From contig CAUDYH010000077.1 in assembly GCA_958453575.1 (NCBI GenBank), positions 1 through 6,374 on the forward strand: a stretch of 6,374 nucleotides of DNA, given 5' to 3'. Under the pieces are notes generated by a model, which was not told the origin of the DNA, did no database searches, and saw nothing but the letters and a program-made list of their open reading frames with translations. The position numbers and the translations under genes were made by a program. This stretch comes from an uncultured Collinsella sp. (lineage in GTDB: Bacteria > Actinomycetota > Coriobacteriia > Coriobacteriales > Coriobacteriaceae). Every line of letters starts with the position of its first letter. Position 1 is the stretch's first letter. Shown here in pieces: positions 1-3,933 of the stretch.

Positions 1-66
1 GTCTACGCTGGTGCCGAGCATCCGCACGCTGCCCAGAACCCCACGAAGATTGAGCTGGAGGCTTAA
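1..66 (+). CDS. rplM: 50S ribosomal protein L13, C-terminal end (partial)
   Basis: The window opens inside this gene; only the last 21 codons and the TAA stop (64-66) are present. The visible tail contains the [11 protein letters not shown] segment, which matches the conserved L13 C-terminal pattern (YAGxEHxHxAQ-P). L13 is a primary-binding protein of the large ribosomal subunit and contacts 23S rRNA. The reading frame is open from base 1, and the stop lies 2 nt before the rpsI start. The two genes are therefore almost certainly one transcript, as in most bacteria. The Shine-Dalgarno of rpsI (GGAG, 57-60) lies inside the last codons of this gene, which favours translational coupling. The identification rests on a short stretch plus the adjacent rpsI, but the two agree. 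Confidence 0.93.
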   Translation, partial: VYAGAEHPHAAQNPTKIELEA

Positions 67-68
67 AG

Positions 69-464
<396 letters not shown>

Positions 465-494
465 GGTTTTATCTCCTTACGAGATACAATGTAC

Positions 495-538
495 AAGCGG
501 GGCCTACCGACTGCTCGGTGGGTCCCGCTTTTCTTTTC
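495..538 (+). terminator. Rho-independent terminator of rplM-rpsI
   Basis: A 16-bp stem pairs 495-510 with 515-530 around a 4-nt loop (CTGC). All pairs are Watson-Crick except two G-U wobbles, and the run TTCTTTT follows (531-537). The wobbles become A-C mismatches in the opposite transcript, so the hairpin is best formed in + strand RNA, matching its job at the end of rpsI. A smaller dyad, TATCTC/GAGATA (470-475 and 481-486), sits just upstream; its role is unclear. Confidence 0.92.
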
Positions 539-573
539 GACTAGGGTGGGCGGCTTCGTTTTGCCCACTTGGG

Positions 574-579
574 AAGGAG
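574..579 (+). promoter_or_regulatory. Shine-Dalgarno site of glmM
   Basis: AAGGAG lies 7 nt before the ATG at 587. This decides the start: the alternative in-frame TTG at 569 lies upstream of this site and would add six residues before the conserved MPQNIFGTDGVRG N-terminus. Confidence 0.85.
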
Positions 580-586
580 CGATCCT

Positions 587-1924
587 ATGCCCCAGAACAT
601 CTTCGGTACCGATGGCGTCCGTGGCGTCGCCAACGCCGACCTCTCGTGCGATCTCGCGTTTCGCCTAGGTCGCGCGGCGACCAAGTTTCTTGGCCCGGAC
701 ATCTGCATCGGTCGCGATACGCGTCTTTCGGGCACCATGCTCGAGAGTGCTCTGACCGCCGGTATCATGGCCGAGGGCGGCCGTCCGCACTGCTGCGGCG
801 TTATCCCTACGCCGGCCGTGGCACTGCTCACCGTTCAAAATGAGCTCGACGGCGGCATCGTCATCTCCGCCTCGCACAATCCGGCGGAGTTCAACGGCAT
901 CAAGTTCTTTAGCCGCAAGGGCATGAAGCTTCCCGATGCTGTCGAGGAAGAGATCAGCGCCTGGGTCATGTCCGAGGAGGCCATGGCTGCCGACACGCTG
1001 CCGACTGGCGCCGGTGTGGGCCACATCATCAAGATGAAAGATGCCCGCAAGGCCTATGTCGATCATGCCATCAGCACGCTCGACGGCCTTAGGCTCGATG
1101 GCCTGGTTGTTGCCGTCGACTGCGGCCACGGTGCTTCCTGCCAGACCACGCCCGCCGCGCTGCAGCGCCTAGGCGCCACGGTTCATGCCATCAACACCGA
1201 TTACTGCGGCACCGACATTAACGTTGAGTGCGGCTCTACGCACCTTGAGCCCCTGCGCGAGCTCGTGCTGCGCACCCACGCCGACATCGGCCTGGCCCAC
1301 GACGGCGACGCCGATCGCGTGCTGTTCGTGGACAGCGAGGGCAACGAGATCGATGGCGACTACATTCTTGCCATCTGCGGCTCCGACCTGGCCGCTCGCG
1401 GCAAGCTCGCCAATTCCGAGATCGTCTCGACCGTTATGTGCAACCTGGGCTTCTCCATCGCAATGAAGGAGCAGGGCTTCGAGATGGTCCAGACCGCCGT
1501 GGGCGACCGCTACGTTCTGGAGCGCATGCTCGCGGACGGCGCCGTCATCGGCGGCGAACAGTCCGGCCACATCATCTTCCTGGAGCACAACACCACCGGT
1601 GACGGTCTGGTGACGGCTCTGCAGCTGCTGGCCGTGCTCAAGCGCACCGGCCGCACCCTCACCGACCTTGCCGGCATCATGAAGAAGTACCCGCAGGTAC
1701 TCGTCAACGTGCATTCCGACAACAAGGCCGGCCTGGACGATTGCCAGCCCATTTGGGACGCCGTCGCTGCCGCCGAGAAGGAGCTCAACGGTCGCGGCCG
1801 CATCTTGGTGCGTCCGAGCGGTACCGAGCCGCTGGTTCGCGTTATGGCCGAGGCGGAGACGCACGAGCTGACCCAGCGCGTCGTCGACGACATCGTCGAG
1901 GTTGTCAAGCGCGAACTTCCCTAA
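587..1924 (+). CDS. glmM: Phosphoglucosamine mutase
   Basis: This cytosolic enzyme interconverts glucosamine-6-phosphate and glucosamine-1-phosphate, the step that commits amino sugar to UDP-GlcNAc, peptidoglycan and other wall polymers. From the ATG at 587 the protein is 445 residues, the normal GlmM length. All four alpha-D-phosphohexomutase signatures are intact and in order. The N-terminus IFGTDGVRG is typical of GlmM. The catalytic loop SASHNP (94-99) has Ser96 as the expected phosphoserine. The Mg-binding loop is DGDADR (239-244), the sugar-recognition loop is GGEQSGH (322-328), and the phosphate-binding loop is RPSGTEP (409-415). The GlmM-type N-terminus and catalytic loop argue against a phosphomannomutase. 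It sits directly after rplM-rpsI, the standard actinobacterial order. The terminator in front leaves only 48 nt for a promoter, and none is convincing there, so expression may depend on read-through. No terminator separates it from the next gene. Confidence 0.97.
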   Translation: MPQNIFGTDGVRGVANADLSCDLAFRLGRAATKFLGPDICIGRDTRLSGTMLESALTAGIMAEGGRPHCCGVIPTPAVALLTVQNELDGGIVISASHNPAEFNGIKFFSRKGMKLPDAVEEEISAWVMSEEAMAADTLPTGAGVGHIIKMKDARKAYVDHAISTLDGLRLDGLVVAVDCGHGASCQTTPAALQRLGATVHAINTDYCGTDINVECGSTHLEPLRELVLRTHADIGLAHDGDADRVLFVDSEGNEIDGDYILAICGSDLAARGKLANSEIVSTVMCNLGFSIAMKEQGFEMVQTAVGDRYVLERMLADGAVIGGEQSGHIIFLEHNTTGDGLVTALQLLAVLKRTGRTLTDLAGIMKKYPQVLVNVHSDNKAGLDDCQPIWDAVAAAEKELNGRGRILVRPSGTEPLVRVMAEAETHELTQRVVDDIVEVVKRELP

Positions 1925-1954
1925 TGGTCAAAAACGGGTGCCAAGTGGTAAACT
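1925..1954 (+). promoter_or_regulatory. Weak candidate sigma-70-type promoter before the IIA gene
   Basis: TGGTCA (1925-1930, 4 of 6 bases of TTGACA) is separated by 18 bp from TAAACT (1949-1954, 4 of 6 bases of TATAAT). A TG two bases ahead of the second box resembles an extended -10. Transcription would start near 1961, about 30 nt before the IIA start. The match is modest. Since no terminator lies between glmM and the IIA gene, co-transcription with glmM is equally possible. Confidence 0.3.
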
Positions 1955-1991
1955 GTTAAGGCAATTTTGATTGGTATGTCCGAGGGGGAGC

Positions 1992-2489
1992 ATGTTCACT
2001 AAAGTCCTAAGGTCTTTTGGTATGCGTGGTCGAGTCCTTACGCTGGATGCTCCCATCTCGGGCGACGTCATTCCGTTGTCTGAGGTCAATGATCAGACAT
2101 TTGCCACCGGCCTTTTGGGCCAGGGCGTGGCGATTCAGCCTACCGGCACGCGTGTGATTGCGCCGGCAGACGCCAAGGTCGAGGCCATTTTTCCCACGGG
2201 TCACGCCGTTGCGCTCAACACGGTCGATGGCTTAGACGTGCTCATCCATGTTGGTTTGGACACTGTTCAGCTTGAGGGCAAGCACTTTACTGTACATGCG
2301 CAAGTGGGTGACATCGTCCATAAGGGCGATGTGCTCATCGAGTTCGATCGCGAGGCAATTGCTGCCGAGGGTTACGATGTGACGGTTCCCATCTTGGTGT
2401 GCAACTCCGTTGAGTTCTCGAGCATCAAAGGCTCCGTTGGCGAGCATGTCGAGGAGATGGACCAACTCATCGTTGCGCGCGAGCGCTAG
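1992..2489 (+). CDS. crr: PTS glucose-family EIIA component (Crr-like phosphocarrier)
   Basis: This 165-residue single-domain protein belongs to the IIA-Glc family (E. coli Crr is 169). It takes phosphate from HPr and passes it to the IIB domain of a sugar permease; in several bacteria it also carries catabolite-control signals. The family core is clear: SGDVIPL near residues 23-29, the IAPADAKVEAIFPTGHA segment, then LIHVGLDTVQLEG. His86 in that last motif is the expected phosphorylated histidine (His90 in E. coli). His71 in TGHA is its active-site partner (His75). The first 14 residues alternate hydrophobic and basic (Phe2, Val5, Leu6, Phe9 with Lys4, Arg7), suggesting a short amphipathic helix like that of E. 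coli Crr. The start at 1992 has a GAGGGGGAG Shine-Dalgarno at 1982-1990; an internal Met11 (2022) would lose the helix and has only a weaker site. No IIB or IIC gene is in the window, so its permease partner, perhaps for glucose or GlcNAc, lies elsewhere. The symbol is by family resemblance. Confidence 0.93.
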   Translation: MFTKVLRSFGMRGRVLTLDAPISGDVIPLSEVNDQTFATGLLGQGVAIQPTGTRVIAPADAKVEAIFPTGHAVALNTVDGLDVLIHVGLDTVQLEGKHFTVHAQVGDIVHKGDVLIEFDREAIAAEGYDVTVPILVCNSVEFSSIKGSVGEHVEEMDQLIVARER

Positions 2490-2530
2490 CAGGGCGCTTT
2501 GCCTTTAGCCTACAATTCAAACACGTTTAT

Positions 2531-2560
2531 GGAGGGCGCCCTTGAAAGAGGGCGCCCTCC
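2531..2560. repeat. Perfect GC-rich inverted repeat (hairpin) without a U-tract
   Basis: GGAGGGCGCCC (2531-2541) and GGGCGCCCTCC (2550-2560) form a perfect 11-bp stem with an 8-nt loop (TTGAAAGA). Each arm contains the 8-bp palindrome GGGCGCCC (2534-2541 and 2550-2557). Its place 41 nt after the IIA stop fits a terminator. However, the bases that follow on the + strand (GTGGCAAGATGG) are not a T-run, and the minus-strand exit (ATAAACGTGT) is not one either. It may be a terminator without a U-tract, an mRNA 3' or 5' stabilising hairpin, or a protein site. A second, much weaker hairpin (AGCGC 2482-2486 with GCGCT 2494-2498, then TTGCCTTT) overlaps the IIA stop codon. Confidence 0.75.
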
Positions 2561-2760
2561 GTGGCAAGATGGGATTTGTCCGAAGCTAAACGGCTTTGGG
2601 TCACCGTGGACGGGCAGGGGCCTCGACGCGGGTAGACACGAGACACATACATTACGCGACCTCGCCCTGGTGGCCGCACACGTTGGTTGCGGCCGACGCG
2701 GGCCGCGGGCAAGTGCTTGTAAGGGGAGCCTTGCCTCTCTTGTACGAGAAAGGACGCGTA
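2561..2760 (+). other. GC-rich region upstream of nagB (probable leader, no recognised gene)
   Basis: About 200 nt lie between the hairpin and nagB with no credible gene. The open frames crossing it lack Shine-Dalgarno sites and give low-complexity Arg/Gly/Ala-rich translations. Visible structure includes a hairpin TGGCCGCA/TGCGGCCG (2671-2678 with 2688-2695, 7 Watson-Crick pairs plus one G-U, 9-nt loop) and a smaller AAGC/GCTT dyad near 2583-2596. A purine run GGGGAG (2722-2727) resembles a decoy ribosome site. A TACAAT box (2511-2516) lies further upstream without a good -35. Another weak pair is TCGACG (2623-2628) with TACATT (2648-2653), spacer 19. I do not recognise a known riboswitch class. 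Whether the stretch is transcribed leader or promoter DNA cannot be settled by eye. Confidence 0.4.
2749..2754 (+). promoter_or_regulatory. Shine-Dalgarno site of nagB
   Basis: AAAGGA lies 6 nt before the ATG at 2761. It supports that start over the in-frame upstream TTG at 2596, which would add 55 Arg/Gly/Ala-rich residues unlike any NagB N-terminus. Confidence 0.8.
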
Positions 2761-3489
2761 ATGAAGATCATTAAAGCTAAAGACTACGAGGATATGAGCC
2801 GCAAGGCCGCCAATATCATCTCGGCCCAGGTTATCCTCAAGCCCGATTGCGTGCTGGGTCTTGCCACCGGCTCCACCCCGATTGGCGCCTACAAGCAGCT
2901 CGCCGCTTGGTACAAGAAGGGTGACGTCGACTTTGCCGAGGTCAGCACCTACAACCTTGACGAGTATCGTGGCCTTTCGCACGACGATCCCCAGAGCTAC
3001 CACTACTTTATGCGTGAGAACTTCTTCGATCACATTAACATCGACCTGAACAACACGCATGTGCCTGATGGCTCCAATCCCGACGCTGCCGCTGCCTGCT
3101 CTGAGTACGACGAGATCGTCGCTGCCGCCGGTTACCCCGATCTGCAGCTGCTCGGCATCGGTAACAACGGTCACATCGGCTTCAACGAGCCCGATGACCA
3201 CTTCTCCAAGGGTACGCACTGTGTCGACCTTACCGAGAGCACTATTCAGGCCAACAGCCGCCTGTTTGACAGCATCGACGACGTGCCCCGTCAGGCCTAC
3301 ACCATGGGCACTCAGACCATCATGTATGCCCGCATGATCCTGGTTGTCGCCAATGGCGAGGCCAAGGCCCAGGCCGTGCATGACATGTGCTTTGGTCCGG
3401 TTACCCCCGAGTGCCCTGCCTCGATCTTGCAGCTGCACACCAACTGCGTTGTCGTTGCCGACGAGGCCGCCCTTTCGCTCTGCGAGTAG
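2761..3489 (+). CDS. nagB: Glucosamine-6-phosphate deaminase (short, probably non-allosteric form)
   Basis: This cytosolic enzyme converts glucosamine-6-phosphate to fructose-6-phosphate and ammonia, feeding amino sugars into glycolysis. The 242-residue protein starts MKIIKAKDYEDMSRKAA, a normal NagB N-terminus. It shows the phosphate-binding LGLATGSTP (32-40), then NLDEY (65-69) with Asp67 as the proton-transfer base (Asp72 in E. coli). GIGNNGHIGFNEP (132-144) follows, with His138 and Glu143 (His143 and Glu148), and the ANSR segment is at 164-167. Asn136 stands where E. coli has Asp141, a change I recall from short Gram-positive forms. The E. coli allosteric residues Arg158, Lys160 and Thr161 align with His153, Val155 and Asp156, and the E. 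coli C-terminal extension is absent. This points to an enzyme not activated by GlcNAc-6-phosphate, as in the 242-residue B. subtilis NagB. No nagA is adjacent. A strong terminator follows, so it ends its transcript. Confidence 0.96.
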   Translation: MKIIKAKDYEDMSRKAANIISAQVILKPDCVLGLATGSTPIGAYKQLAAWYKKGDVDFAEVSTYNLDEYRGLSHDDPQSYHYFMRENFFDHINIDLNNTHVPDGSNPDAAAACSEYDEIVAAAGYPDLQLLGIGNNGHIGFNEPDDHFSKGTHCVDLTESTIQANSRLFDSIDDVPRQAYTMGTQTIMYARMILVVANGEAKAQAVHDMCFGPVTPECPASILQLHTNCVVVADEAALSLCE

Positions 3490-3521
3490 CGAAAGCCTAT
3501 CACCTCGACATAGCTTTGCCG

Positions 3522-3549
3522 AAGGCCTCCGCTTTGCGGGGGCCTTTTT
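3522..3549 (+). terminator. Rho-independent terminator of nagB
   Basis: AAGGCCTCCGC (3522-3532) pairs with GCGGGGGCCTT (3536-3546) as an 11-bp stem with one G-U wobble and a TTT loop, followed at once by a T-run (3545-3549). It lies 32 nt after the nagB stop. A smaller bulged dyad (3492-3500 with 3510-3517) lies between the stop and this hairpin. Confidence 0.92.
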
Positions 3550-3688
3550 GCTGAGCGTACGCCGTGTACTTGACGAAAACCTTGCCGCGAACTTGACGGG
3601 TACATCTGGTGCAGCATGATTCATTCCATAACAGATACTATGCATAAATGCTATGAAAAGGTCGCAGACGGTAGCTGGCGCTAGGTGA

Positions 3689-3716
3689 GTTGCGCAACAT
3701 AATTGAACAGCGTTCA
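3689..3716. repeat. Two adjacent short palindromes, possible operator
   Basis: GTTGCGCAAC (3689-3698) is a perfect 10-bp palindrome. Five bases later TGAAC-AGC-GTTCA (3704-3716) is a perfect 5+5 inverted repeat. A -10-like CATAAT (3698-3703) lies between them. The arrangement would suit a dimeric repressor or activator site over a promoter. The repeats are short, so chance is not excluded. Confidence 0.4.
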
Positions 3717-3874
3717 TTTGAGGTACACTGCCAAAGGATGGGACAAGCTGGCAAGCGCATTGACCTGCGCAAAGACTGATTGGTTGGGGGATAAGTTTCA
3801 ATCGGACCACGCTGAACAAAAACTTGCCATTTGCGTACCAACAAACATCCTAAACCGTAGCATCGCTCTATTCA

Positions 3875-3902
3875 TCTAGCGATACATATGGTCTAGCGTT
3901 AC
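3875..3902. repeat. 11-bp direct repeat just upstream of the regulator start
   Basis: TCTAGCGATAC (3875-3885) and TCTAGCGTTAC (3892-3902) match at 10 of 11 positions and start 17 bp apart, about one and a half helical turns. The second ends 31 nt before the regulator start. The first half also forms an inverted pair with ATCGCT (3862-3867 with AGCGAT 3878-3883). Winged-helix regulators of the OmpR/SARP type commonly bind short direct repeats, so this could be an autoregulatory site; that is inference. Confidence 0.4.
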
Positions 3903-3922
3903 GGTGTCCATGTGGTCGAGTT

Positions 3923-3928
3923 GAGGAG
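3923..3928 (+). promoter_or_regulatory. Shine-Dalgarno site of the STAND regulator gene
   Basis: GAGGAG lies 5 nt before the ATG at 3934 and is the reason for choosing that start. No other candidate start nearby has a comparable site. Confidence 0.75.
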
Positions 3929-3933
3929 CGGGC

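Larger units (their letters stand above)
3550..3933. other. Long intergenic region upstream of the STAND regulator gene
   Basis: These 384 nt are more AT-rich than the flanking genes and contain no credible gene on either strand. The only minus-strand frame confined to it (3638-3844) starts at a TTG without a ribosome site. It holds a direct repeat ACTTGACG (3568-3575 and 3591-3598, 23 bp apart). The second copy contains TTGACG (3593-3598), followed after 16 bp by CATGAT (3615-3620, 4 of 6 bases), a weak possible promoter that would leave a leader of roughly 300 nt. CATAAT (3698-3703) is a good -10-like hexamer but lacks a -35. TGCGCAA occurs at 3691-3697 and 3766-3772. The length suggests that the regulator has its own promoter and operators here. 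Confidence 0.5.

Noticed and set aside
569..586. TTG start six codons upstream for glmM
   Set aside because: It lies before the Shine-Dalgarno site, and the added residues are not part of the conserved GlmM N-terminus.
1976..2002. Eight-codon ORF overlapping the IIA start
   Set aside because: There is no ribosome site before the ATG at 1976; the GAGGGGGAG run serves the IIA start at 1992.
2569..2589. Six-codon upstream ORF (MGFVRS) ahead of nagB
   Set aside because: No Shine-Dalgarno precedes the ATG, and frames this short are expected by chance.
2561..2760. glmS-type ribozyme or other known metabolite riboswitch ahead of nagB
   Set aside because: I could not find the conserved core of the glmS ribozyme or another class I know. 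The gene is a deaminase, not the synthase, so I left the region as an unclassified leader.
2499..2774. 91-residue + strand frame between the IIA gene and nagB
   Set aside because: It has a TTG start without a ribosome site, reads through the hairpin, overlaps nagB and gives an Arg/Gly-rich sequence with no familiar pattern.
2527..3819. 430-residue open frame on the minus strand
   Set aside because: It lies antisense to all of nagB and runs through the nagB terminator and the intergenic hairpin. Such long antisense frames arise from GC-biased third positions. There is no recognisable domain, and NagB on the + strand is unmistakable.
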